From: Actinomycetales bacterium
Lineage (GTDB): Bacteria > Actinomycetota > Actinomycetes > S36-B12
Assembly (NCBI GenBank): GCA_017849335.1
Contig: JAFIHP010000389.1
Location: 1-6,740, forward strand
Length of the DNA: 6,740 nucleotides
Direction of reading: 5' to 3'
Shown here: piece after piece, positions 1 to 6,017 of the stretch
Layout of the letters: each line of letters begins with the position of its first letter
Position numbering within the stretch: position 1 is the stretch's first letter
The notes under the pieces: generated by a model
Told to the model about the DNA's origin: nothing
Database searches by the model: none
Seen by the model: only the letters and a program-made list of their open reading frames with translations
Position numbers and translations under genes: made by a program

Positions 1-23
1 CTCTAGACCCACCCTGCCGACCG

Positions 24-68
24 TGAGCGTGGCGACGCGAATCCACCGAAATCGCGTCGCCAAGCTCA
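24..68. terminator. Long imperfect hairpin upstream of proS, possible terminator of the preceding gene
   Basis: Bases 24-40 pair with 52-68 over 17 positions with a single G/A mismatch (29 against 63). The core GGCGACGCGA (31-40) against TCGCGTCGCC (52-61) is perfect, and the loop is 11 bases. No T-run follows on either strand, so this is not a textbook intrinsic terminator, although actinobacterial terminators often lack a strong U tract. It lies before the putative proS promoter, so termination of a gene beyond the left edge is the simplest reading. A protein-binding site is the alternative. The stem is seen directly; the function is inferred. Confidence 0.45.
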
Positions 69-104
69 AAGTCGGCGGGCGGCGAGATCGCGTCGTGCCC
101 CAAC

Positions 105-110
105 TAGGGT
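105..110 (+). promoter_or_regulatory. Probable -10 box of proS, consistent with a leaderless transcript
   Basis: TAGGGT fits the actinobacterial -10 consensus TANNNT and ends seven bases before the GTG at 118. Transcription would then start at or within a base of that GTG, giving a leaderless mRNA. No convincing -35 hexamer is visible 16-18 bases upstream (GCGAGA at 82-87). The same bases contain AGGG (106-109), which could instead act as a Shine-Dalgarno sequence eight bases before the GTG. Either reading supports the GTG at 118 over the ATG at 130. Confidence 0.5.
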
Positions 111-117
111 TGCCTCC

Positions 118-1887
118 GTGATCTCCCGCATGTCGACCCTGTTCCTGCGCACGCTGCGCGACGACCCCGCGGACGCGGAGGTGCCCAGCCACCGCCTGCT
201 GGTGCGCGGCGGGTACGTCCGCCGCGTCGCGCCGGGCGTGTTCACCTGGCTGCCGCTCGGATACACCGTGCTGCGCAACGTCGAGCGCATCGTCCGCGAG
301 GAGATGGACCGCGCCGGCTTCCAGGAGGTCCACTTCCCGGCGCTGCTGCCGCGCGAGCCGTACGAGCAGACCAACCGGTGGACCGAGTACGGCGACACCC
401 TGTTCCGGCTCCAGGACCGCAAGGGCGGCGACTACCTCCTCGGACCGACCCACGAGGAGATGTTCACGCTCCTGGTCAAGGGCGAGTACTCGTCCTACAA
501 GGACCTGCCGCTCGCGCTGTACCAGATCCAGACGAAGTTCCGCGACGAGGCGCGTCCGCGGGCGGGCATCCTGCGCGGGCGCGAGTTCGTGATGAAGGAC
601 TCCTACTCCTTCGACGTCGACGATGCCGGGCTGGTCGCGTCGTACCAGCGCCACCGCGACGCCTACGTCGCGACCTTCGACCGGCTCGGTCTGGACTACG
701 TGATCGTCTCCGCGATGTCCGGCGCGATGGGCGGATCGGCGAGCGAGGAGTTCCTGGCCCCGACCGAGGTCGGCGAGGACTCGTTCGTCCGCTGCCCGTC
801 CTGCGGGTTCGCCGCGAACGTCGAAGCCGTCCGCACGCCGGTGCCGGCGCCCGTGCCGCTCGACGGACTGCCTGCCGCGCACGTCGAGGACACGCCCGGT
901 ACCCCCACGATCGAGTCGCTGGTCGACCTCGCGAACTCACGCCCCGACCTCGCCCGCGCGGACCGGCCGTGGCACGGCGGCGACACGCTGAAGAACGTCG
1001 TCCTCATGGTGACCGCCCCGGACGGCACCTCCACTCCGCTGGCGATCGGACTCCCGGGCGACCGCGAGGTCGACCTGAAGCGCCTGGAGGCGGTGCTGCA
1101 GCCGTCCGTAGCCCGGCCGTTCGAGGAGGCCGACTTCGCTGCCGTCCCGGCGCTCGTCAAGGGCTACATCGGCCCGGGAGCGCTCGGGGAGTCGAACGCA
1201 TCGGGCGTCCGCTACCTCGTCGACCCGCGGGTGGTCGAGGGCACTCGGTGGATCACGGGAGCGAATGAGCCTGGTCGGCACGTGTTCGAGCTCGTGGCCG
1301 GTCGCGACTTCGTCGCGGACGGGGTCATCGACGTCGCGGAGGTCCGTCAGGGCGACGCCTGCCCGGTCTGCGGCTCGGGCCTGGTCCTGGCCCGTGGCAT
1401 CGAGATCGGCCACATCTTCCAGCTCGGCCGCAAGTACGCCGAGGCGCTGGGGCTGCGCGTGCTCGACGAGAAGGGCGACCTCGTCACCGTGACGATGGGC
1501 TCCTACGGCATCGGGGTCTCGCGCGCCGTCGCGGCGATCGCCGAGCAGTCCCACGACGACAAGGGACTGATCTGGCCGCGTGAGGTGGCACCCGCAGACG
1601 TCCATATCATCGCGACGGGCAAGGCCGATGAGCCGTTCGAGGCCGCGGAGGCCCTGGCGGCCGAGCTCGACGGCGCCGGCGTCCGGGTCCTCCTCGACGA
1701 TCGCCGCGGGGTCTCGCCCGGCGTGAAGTTCAACGACTCCGAGCTGCTCGGCGTGCCGACGATCGTCGTGGTGGGCAAGCGGCTCGCCGACGGGTTCGTC
1801 GAGGTGAAGGATCGCCGGAGCGGGGAGCGGGACGACGTGCCGGTGAGCGAGGTCGCGGCGCGGCTCGTGACGCTGGTCCGCGGCTGA
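118..1887 (+). CDS. proS: Prolyl-tRNA synthetase, bacterial type with editing (INS) domain
   Basis: This enzyme charges tRNA-Pro with proline in the cytoplasm, using ATP. The 589 residues match the long bacterial-type ProRS. The N-terminal class II catalytic core carries the GPTHEE loop (109-114), motif 2 from FRDE (141-144) to REFVMKD (155-161), and motif 3 GSYGIGVSR (461-469). Between about 224 and 408 lies the INS domain, which in this family hydrolyses mischarged Ala-tRNA-Pro; K292 and H388 appear to match its conserved editing residues (inferred alignment). Two CxxC pairs flank this insertion (C226/C229 and C415/C418) and could form a zinc knuckle. The anticodon-binding domain spans about 490-589. 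I chose the GTG start because it places the product start where family members begin and because of the upstream TAGGGT; an ATG lies four codons further in. The next gene begins one base after the stop, suggesting cotranscription. Confidence 0.97.
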   Translation: MISRMSTLFLRTLRDDPADAEVPSHRLLVRGGYVRRVAPGVFTWLPLGYTVLRNVERIVREEMDRAGFQEVHFPALLPREPYEQTNRWTEYGDTLFRLQDRKGGDYLLGPTHEEMFTLLVKGEYSSYKDLPLALYQIQTKFRDEARPRAGILRGREFVMKDSYSFDVDDAGLVASYQRHRDAYVATFDRLGLDYVIVSAMSGAMGGSASEEFLAPTEVGEDSFVRCPSCGFAANVEAVRTPVPAPVPLDGLPAAHVEDTPGTPTIESLVDLANSRPDLARADRPWHGGDTLKNVVLMVTAPDGTSTPLAIGLPGDREVDLKRLEAVLQPSVARPFEEADFAAVPALVKGYIGPGALGESNASGVRYLVDPRVVEGTRWITGANEPGRHVFELVAGRDFVADGVIDVAEVRQGDACPVCGSGLVLARGIEIGHIFQLGRKYAEALGLRVLDEKGDLVTVTMGSYGIGVSRAVAAIAEQSHDDKGLIWPREVAPADVHIIATGKADEPFEAAEALAAELDGAGVRVLLDDRRGVSPGVKFNDSELLGVPTIVVVGKRLADGFVEVKDRRSGERDDVPVSEVAARLVTLVRG

Positions 1888-1888
1888 G

Positions 1889-2608
1889 ATGACCGTCCGG
1901 GCCGTCGTCTTCGACTGGGGCGGAACTCTCACGCCGTGGCATGACATCGACCTGTACGCCCAGTGGTACGCGTACGCCGTCGAGTACGACCCGGTGAACG
2001 CCTCGGCGTTGGCGCATCGCCTGCTGGCCAACGAGAACGCCCGGTGGTCGCAGCAGCGGGACACCGCCGGCGCGTGCTCCGCCGGTGCGCTGGACCAGCT
2101 CTTTCTGGACGAGGGCATCGACGTCAACGCGGCGCGGCACCTGGGCGCCCTCAGCGCCTACCTGGACTTCTGGGCACCGCACACGCAGGCGGACCCCGAC
2201 GCCGCACCGACGCTCGCGGCCCTGCGTGGGCGCGGGTGCCGCGTCGGCGTCCTCAGCAACACGATGTGGCCGCGCGCGCATCACGAGGAGGTGTTCGCCC
2301 GCGACGACCTCGACGAGCTGATCGACGCCGCGGTCTACACCAGCGAGATCCCGGTGGCCAAGCCCCACGCGTCGGCGTTCACGCTGGTCCTCGACCAGCT
2401 CGGCGTGACCGCGTCCGAGACCGTGTTCGTCGGTGACCGGCTCTGGGACGACATCGACGGCGCCCAACGCGTCGGGATGCGCGCGGTCTGGGTTCCGCAC
2501 TCGGCCATCCCGACCGACCAGGTGCCGGCGGGGCTGGACGAGGTCACACCGGACGCCGTGGCGCACCGACTCCTCGACGTCGTGACGATCGTCGACGGCT
2601 GGCGCTAG
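1889..2608 (+). CDS. HAD-superfamily hydrolase with a DWGGT motif I
   Basis: This is a 239-residue HAD-like hydrolase, probably a small-molecule phosphatase or related hydrolase of unknown substrate. Motif I is VVFDWGGTLT with nucleophile D9. The second Asp of the usual DxD is Gly at residue 11. Motif II is S123 in GVLSNT, motif III is K158 in AKPH, and motif IV is GDRLWDDIDG with D183 and D187/D188. A helical cap (about residues 16-100) lies between motifs I and II, as in subfamily I. The ATG follows the proS stop after one base with no clear Shine-Dalgarno sequence, so translation is probably coupled to proS. The permease gene follows after 12 bases. Loss of the second Asp recalls phosphonatase-type (DWAGT) and dehalogenase-type motifs, so phosphatase activity should not be assumed. 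Confidence 0.92.
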   Translation: MTVRAVVFDWGGTLTPWHDIDLYAQWYAYAVEYDPVNASALAHRLLANENARWSQQRDTAGACSAGALDQLFLDEGIDVNAARHLGALSAYLDFWAPHTQADPDAAPTLAALRGRGCRVGVLSNTMWPRAHHEEVFARDDLDELIDAAVYTSEIPVAKPHASAFTLVLDQLGVTASETVFVGDRLWDDIDGAQRVGMRAVWVPHSAIPTDQVPAGLDEVTPDAVAHRLLDVVTIVDGWR

Positions 2609-2620
2609 CGCGGGACACGC

Positions 2621-3412
2621 GTGGACGGCGCGCTCGCCCTGCCCGACGCGTGGTCGGTCGTGGTGCTGTGCGTGGCCGCGCTCGCGGCCGGCTGGGTCGA
2701 CGCCGTGTCCGGCGGCGGCGGGCTGCTCCAGCTGCCGGCCCTGCTGCTGGCGGTCCCGGGTGCGTCCCCGGTGCAGGCGCTCGCGACCAACAAGCTGTCG
2801 AGCCTGCTGGGCACGTCGAGTGCCGCCGCGACGTACGCCCAGCGCGCTCACGCCGACGTCCGGACCGCGCTTCCGATGGCCGTCGCGGCGTGCGTGGGTG
2901 CCGCGACCGGTGCGCTGACGGCCAGCCACGTCCCGGCGGCTGCGTTCCGGCCGGTCATCGTCGGCCTGCTCGTCGTCGTGTGGGTCTGGACGCTGCTGAC
3001 GCCGGCCATGGGACAGGCCCAGAACCTGCGCTGGGCGGGCCGACGCCGCCATTACGTCCTGGCGGTCGGGGCGGGGCTCGCGATCGGCTTCTACGACGGG
3101 GTCCTCGGCCCGGGTACCGGCTCGTTCCTCCTCATCGTGCTCGTCGCGGGCCTGGGCTACTCGTTCCTGAACGGCTCGGCGACCGCGAAGTTCGTCAACC
3201 TCGGCACGAACCTGGCCGCCCTGCTCGTCTTCACCGCGACCGGATCCGTGCTGTGGGCGCTGGGCCTGCTCATGGGCCTGTGCAACGTCGTCGGTGCCAC
3301 GATCGGCGCCCGCATGGCGGTCCGGCGGGGGAGCGGCTTCGTGCGCGCCGTCTTCCTCGTCGTCGTCGGCGCGCTGATCGCCCGGCTGGCCTGGAGCGTC
3401 GTCGCCGGCTAG
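2621..3412 (+). CDS. TSUP (TauE/SafE, former DUF81) family membrane permease
   Basis: This is a 263-residue integral membrane protein with roughly eight hydrophobic helices, the usual TSUP size. The family moves small organic or sulfur-containing anions such as sulfite, sulfoacetate or thiosulfate; the substrate here cannot be read from sequence. The two internal-repeat signatures are present: GWVDAVSGGGGLLQLP (24-39) with ATNKLSSLLGT (55-65), and GFYDGVLGPGTGSF (156-169) with KFVNLGTNLAAL (190-201). A basic loop (W138 to H144) divides the halves, probably on the cytoplasmic side. The GTG start follows a weak GGGA (2612-2615, five bases away). The gene is 12 bases after the HAD gene and probably in its transcript. 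It ends 9 bases from the oppositely oriented ferritin-like gene, with no clear terminator between them. Confidence 0.93.
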   Translation: MDGALALPDAWSVVVLCVAALAAGWVDAVSGGGGLLQLPALLLAVPGASPVQALATNKLSSLLGTSSAAATYAQRAHADVRTALPMAVAACVGAATGALTASHVPAAAFRPVIVGLLVVVWVWTLLTPAMGQAQNLRWAGRRRHYVLAVGAGLAIGFYDGVLGPGTGSFLLIVLVAGLGYSFLNGSATAKFVNLGTNLAALLVFTATGSVLWALGLLMGLCNVVGATIGARMAVRRGSGFVRAVFLVVVGALIARLAWSVVAG

Positions 3413-3421
3413 CCGCACCTG

Positions 3422-3823
3422 TCAGGTCGGGAACGCCTGCGGGTCGGCGCCCCACGTGACGGCGCTGGTCGCGTACTCCGCTCCCGCCCTCGCTGCCCAG
3501 CGTCGGTCGCCGGCGGACAGCGCCGCCGCGGCGTCGGCGTACGTCGCGACGAGCGCGTTGTCGACCGCAGCGAGGGCCGACCGGGCGCCCTTCGGGGTGG
3601 ATACGTCGGCAGGCAGCGTGTACGCGGCGGCAGCACCGGGAACGGTGCCGTCGGCGGCCGCGAGCTTCGCCGCCGCCTGGGACCGATGCGCGCGGTGGGA
3701 GTCCAGACCAGCGAGGGCGCGCCGTCGGGCTGCGCCGGAGAGCCGCGCACCGGCCACCTCGTACGCGTAGATCGCGGCATCCTCACCGGCCACGACGGCG
3801 CTCAGGGCATCGGCCGCCGTCAT
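3422..3823 (-). CDS. DUF4439-type ferritin-like protein without signal peptide
   Basis: This 133-residue, Ala-rich protein is predicted to be almost all helical and resembles the DUF4439 ferritin-like proteins of actinobacteria; the function is unknown. Four helix candidates are visible: about 3-28 with E14 and E22, 30-57 with DSHRAHR (41-47), 80-104 with D88, and 105-124 with E116. In a di-iron ferritin-like bundle one expects Glu, ExxH, Glu, ExxH. Here helix 2 has HxxH (43-46) and helix 4 has E116xxT119, so a complete site is doubtful. It starts by ATGA overlap with the upstream lipoprotein gene, and GAGG (3831-3834) seven bases before the ATG is a plausible Shine-Dalgarno. No signal peptide or membrane segment is visible, so it looks cytoplasmic, unlike its partner. 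Confidence 0.82.
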   Translation of the reverse strand: MTAADALSAVVAGEDAAIYAYEVAGARLSGAARRRALAGLDSHRAHRSQAAAKLAAADGTVPGAAAAYTLPADVSTPKGARSALAAVDNALVATYADAAAALSAGDRRWAARAGAEYATSAVTWGADPQAFPT

Positions 3824-4341
3824 GCCGTGGCCTCGTCTCTCGCCGCGCGCAGGGCCGGCACGTGCGACGCCTCGGACGCCGCGATCAGCGACAGCAGACG
3901 CGCCTTCTCGGGGTCCGCGGCATCGACGCAGGCACGGATCCGGGCGCGCGACGCCTCACGCTCGGTGTCCGCCAAGGCGGTGAGGGCGGCCCGCAACGTG
4001 GTCGGGACCGTCGGCGTGGCGGCAGACGGACCCGTCGCCCCGCCCAGGGCGTCACGGTGCCGGGCATGCTGGTCGCGAACGGCCGTCAGCACGTCGGCGG
4101 CGTCGCTTCCGGGGAACGCCGCGAGCACGGCGTCGTACAGGGCGACGAGGTCCGCCTCCTGCACGGCCTGGTCGACCGCCTGCTCGCCGGACGGCCCGTC
4201 GCCGGACCCGTCGCTCCCGGCGGGTTCTGCCGCGTCGGACGCCCCGTCGCTGCACGCCGCGAGCAGGCCGATGGGAGCGGCGAGTGCGAGAGCGAGGCCG
4301 GTCCGGCGCGTGATTCCGGGGAGCTCGGACGGCGCAGGCAT
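3820..4341 (-). CDS. Tat-like lipoprotein with predicted ferritin-like helical bundle
   Basis: This is a 173-residue exported lipoprotein of unknown function. The N-terminus has a twin-arginine-like stretch (TRRTGLA, 11-17), a hydrophobic core and a lipobox LAAC with the lipidated Cys at 30. A Ser/Gly/Asp/Pro-rich linker runs from 31 to about 54. The rest is helical: about 55-77 with E62, 81-99 with DQHARHR (90-96), 113-140 with E127 and E129, and 144-170 with E157xxH160. This order of Glu and His resembles a ferritin-like metal-binding bundle, with His replacing the usual Glu in helix 2. The DxHxxHR motif recurs in the overlapping downstream gene, suggesting the two are paralogues. No Shine-Dalgarno sequence precedes the ATG, so a leaderless message is possible. 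Export and lipidation are well supported; the fold is inferred. Confidence 0.83.
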   Translation of the reverse strand: MPAPSELPGITRRTGLALALAAPIGLLAACSDGASDAAEPAGSDGSGDGPSGEQAVDQAVQEADLVALYDAVLAAFPGSDAADVLTAVRDQHARHRDALGGATGPSAATPTVPTTLRAALTALADTEREASRARIRACVDAADPEKARLLSLIAASEASHVPALRAARDEATA

Positions 4342-4347
4342 GACGCA

Positions 4348-4353
4348 ACAATG
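4348..4353 (-). promoter_or_regulatory. Weak candidate -10 box for the lipoprotein gene pair
   Basis: On the minus strand the hexamer reads CATTGT and ends six bases before the lipoprotein ATG. It differs from TANNNT only at the first base and would give a leaderless transcript, which fits the lack of a ribosome binding site. There is no recognisable -35. This is a tentative call based on spacing alone. Confidence 0.25.
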
Positions 4354-4421
4354 TCATGCGCCGCTGCCCGCGACCGGCCGTGACGCCCTGCGCGTGGCTG
4401 TGATCCGCACCCGCGAGTGAG

Positions 4422-4427
4422 TACAGT
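4422..4427 (+). promoter_or_regulatory. Candidate -10 box of the rimP-nusA operon
   Basis: TACAGT matches TANNNT and lies 64 bases before the rimP ATG. A poor -35-like CTGTGA or TGTGAT sits 17-18 bases upstream (4398-4404). Transcription would start near 4433-4436, at the left edge of a perfect palindrome. The position in the gap between divergent genes and at the head of the operon supports it. Confidence 0.42.
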
Positions 4428-4435
4428 TCTGGGAC

Positions 4436-4452
4436 CGCGTCGTGACGACGCG
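4436..4452. repeat. Perfect 17-base odd palindrome in the rimP leader, possible operator or 5' hairpin
   Basis: CGCGTCGTGACGACGCG consists of 8-base arms around one central G (4444). As DNA it is a symmetric site just downstream of the candidate rimP -10, where a bound repressor would block initiation. As RNA it can form a 7-bp stem with a UGA loop at the very 5' end of the message. The symmetry is seen; the role is inferred. Confidence 0.5.
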
Positions 4453-4475
4453 ACCACAACTTGCGAGACCACAAC
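4452..4475 (+). repeat. 9-base direct repeat GACCACAAC in the rimP leader
   Basis: GACCACAAC occurs at 4452-4460 and again at 4467-4475, a 15-base period. It lies between the palindrome and the rimP ribosome binding site. The repeated stretch is A/C-rich in an otherwise G-rich region, so the RNA would be largely unpaired. It could be a binding site for an RNA-binding protein, or chance. Confidence 0.4.
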
Positions 4476-4481
4476 AGAACC

Positions 4482-4486
4482 GGGAG
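4482..4486 (+). promoter_or_regulatory. Ribosome binding site that fixes the rimP start
   Basis: GGGAG lies five bases before the ATG at 4492. The in-frame GTG at 4417 is upstream of the probable transcription start and has no such site, so the ATG is preferred. Confidence 0.75.
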
Positions 4487-4491
4487 CAGCG

Positions 4492-4998
4492 ATGACCTCG
4501 ACCGCGGACCGCGTGCGAGACGCCCTGACGACGCCCTTGGCCACCCTCGGCGTCGATCTCGAGGACGTGGAGGTCGAGCGTGCGGGCCGCCGTCACGTCG
4601 TGCGAGTCGTCGTCGACCGGGACAACGGCGTGGACCTGGACGCGGTGGCCGAGGTCAGCCGGGCCGTCTCCGAGGTGCTCGACTCCCCGGAGCTCACCGA
4701 CGTGGTCCCTGGGCCGTTCGTCCTCGAGGTCACCTCACCGGGCGTCGACCGTCCGCTGACCGAGGACCGCCACTGGCGCCGTGCGGTCGGCAGGCTCGTC
4801 GAGGTCGACCTGGCGGACGGTACCTCGACGACGGGGAGGATCACGCAGGTCGACGGCGACATCGTGACGCTCTCGACCGAACGCGGTGATGTCGCCGTCC
4901 ACCGCGGGGCAGTGCGCCGCGCGGTGGTGCAGGTGGAGTTCACCCGGGTCGACGACGACCCGGCCACGGACGAGTCCGACGAGACCTCGGGGAGGTAG
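4492..4998 (+). CDS. rimP: Ribosome maturation factor RimP
   Basis: RimP is a cytoplasmic factor needed for maturation of the 30S ribosomal subunit. The 168-residue product has the expected two domains: an N-terminal alpha/beta domain (about 1-90) with the family signature LEVTSPGVDRPLT (78-90), preceded by the strand VVRVVVDRDNGVDLD (36-50), and a C-terminal SH3-like barrel (about 95-152). A short acidic tail (154-168) follows, common in actinobacterial members. The frame is open back to a GTG at 4417, but the ATG is chosen from the GGGAG site and the conserved start of the fold. The nusA Shine-Dalgarno sequence overlaps the rimP stop codon and nusA starts two bases after it. This is the head gene of the rimP-nusA-ylxR-infB operon. 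Confidence 0.96.
   Translation: MTSTADRVRDALTTPLATLGVDLEDVEVERAGRRHVVRVVVDRDNGVDLDAVAEVSRAVSEVLDSPELTDVVPGPFVLEVTSPGVDRPLTEDRHWRRAVGRLVEVDLADGTSTTGRITQVDGDIVTLSTERGDVAVHRGAVRRAVVQVEFTRVDDDPATDESDETSGR
4989..4995 (+). promoter_or_regulatory. Strong ribosome binding site of nusA
   Basis: GGGGAGG sits five bases before the nusA GTG, inside the last codons of rimP. A ribosome finishing rimP would be next to the site, so translation of the two genes is probably linked. Confidence 0.8.
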
Positions 4999-5000
4999 AC

Positions 5001-6017
5001 GTGGATATCGACGTCAGTGCGCTGAAGGCCTTGGTCCGGGAGAAGGACCTCTCGCTCGATCTCGTCGTCGAGACGATCGAGCAGGCCCTGCTGGTGGCCT
5101 ACCACCGCACCGAGGGCGCGGCCACGCGTGCCCGGGCGACGCTGGACCGCAAGAGCGGCCACGTCACCGTCTGGGCGGCGGAGACCGACGAGGAGGGCAA
5201 CGTCCTGCGGGAGTACGACGACACGCCCGACGGGTTCGGGCGCATCGCCGCCACCACCGCCAAGCAGGTCCTGCTCGCCCGCCTGCGCGAGGCCGAGGGC
5301 GACGTGACACTGAGCGAGTTCACCGGTCGCGAGGGCGACCTGGTGTCCGGCGTCGTCCAGCAGTCCAGCAACCCGCGCATGATCCGCGTCGACATCGGCA
5401 AGATCGAGGCGAACCTGCCGCCGGAGGAGCAGGTGCCGGGCGAGTCCTACGCGCACGGCACGCGGCTCAAGTGCGTCGTGACCTCGGTGCGGAAGGGGTT
5501 CAAGGGCCCGCAGGTCACGGTGTCCCGGACGCACCCGGCACTCGTGAAGCAGTTGTTCGCGCTGGAGGTCCCGGAGATCGCGGACGGGTCGGTGCAGATC
5601 ACCGCGCTGGCCCGCGAGGCCGGTCACCGCACGAAGATCGCCGTGGTGTCGAAGGTCCCGGGCATCAACGCCAAGGGGGCATGCATCGGACCGATGGGTC
5701 AGCGCGTGCGTCAGGTCATGCACGAGCTGAACGAGGAGAAGATCGACATCGTCGACAGCAGCGACGACCCGGCGCAGATGATCGCCCACGCGCTGTCGCC
5801 GGCCCGGGTCACCGCCGTCCAGATCGTCGACGCCGCGACGAAGTCGGCCCGGGTCATCGTCCCGGACTATCAGCTGTCCCTGGCGATCGGCCGGGAGGGA
5901 CAGAACGCCCGGCTCGCCGCACGGCTCACCGGCTGGCGGATCGACATCCGATCGGACGCGTCGGTCGGCCTTGCCCCGGGCACGCCGCCCGGGAGTGGCA
6001 CGGACGGCGAGGGGTGA
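5001..6017 (+). CDS. nusA: Transcription termination/antitermination factor NusA
   Basis: NusA binds RNA polymerase and nascent RNA, controlling pausing, termination and rRNA antitermination. The 338 residues show the N-terminal RNAP-binding domain (about 1-108), an S1 domain (about 110-178), KH1 with GPMG (230-233) and KH2 with GREG (297-300) in QLSLAIGREGQNARLAARLT (291-310). The product ends soon after KH2 with a Gly/Pro/Asp-rich tail. It lacks the two C-terminal acidic repeats of E. coli NusA, which is normal for Gram-positive and actinobacterial forms. The GTG start is backed by a strong Shine-Dalgarno sequence. The ylxR GTG overlaps the stop codon by four bases (GTGA). NusA autoregulates this operon in E. 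coli; whether it does so here is unknown. Confidence 0.98.
   Translation: MDIDVSALKALVREKDLSLDLVVETIEQALLVAYHRTEGAATRARATLDRKSGHVTVWAAETDEEGNVLREYDDTPDGFGRIAATTAKQVLLARLREAEGDVTLSEFTGREGDLVSGVVQQSSNPRMIRVDIGKIEANLPPEEQVPGESYAHGTRLKCVVTSVRKGFKGPQVTVSRTHPALVKQLFALEVPEIADGSVQITALAREAGHRTKIAVVSKVPGINAKGACIGPMGQRVRQVMHELNEEKIDIVDSSDDPAQMIAHALSPARVTAVQIVDAATKSARVIVPDYQLSLAIGREGQNARLAARLTGWRIDIRSDASVGLAPGTPPGSGTDGEG

Noticed and set aside
89..96. CGCGTCGT shared by the proS upstream region and the rimP palindrome as a common regulator site
   Set aside because: The same word also occurs inside proS coding sequence (about 637-644), so it is an expected high-GC word rather than a specific site.
937..2127. 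396-residue open frame antisense to proS
   Set aside because: It is a shadow of proS with no recognisable domain.
1730..3418. 562-residue open frame antisense to the HAD and permease genes
   Set aside because: The translation is Arg/Asp/Gln/Gly-rich without motifs, as expected opposite GC-ending codons; the plus-strand genes have clear family motifs.
3686..4420. 244- and 173-residue plus-strand frames opposite the ferritin-like pair
   Set aside because: Their translations are Arg/Ala/Ser-rich with no motif, while the minus-strand frames show a lipobox and shared His/Glu motifs.
4417..4491. N-terminal extension of rimP from a GTG at 4417
   Set aside because: It would include the candidate -10, the palindrome and the ribosome binding site, and RimP proteins begin near the ATG at 4492.
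4886..6013. Long frame-2 plus-strand extension upstream of ylxR
   Set aside because: The frame is open only because of high GC. Its upstream part is Arg-rich and overlaps nusA; only the part from 6014 matches YlxR.
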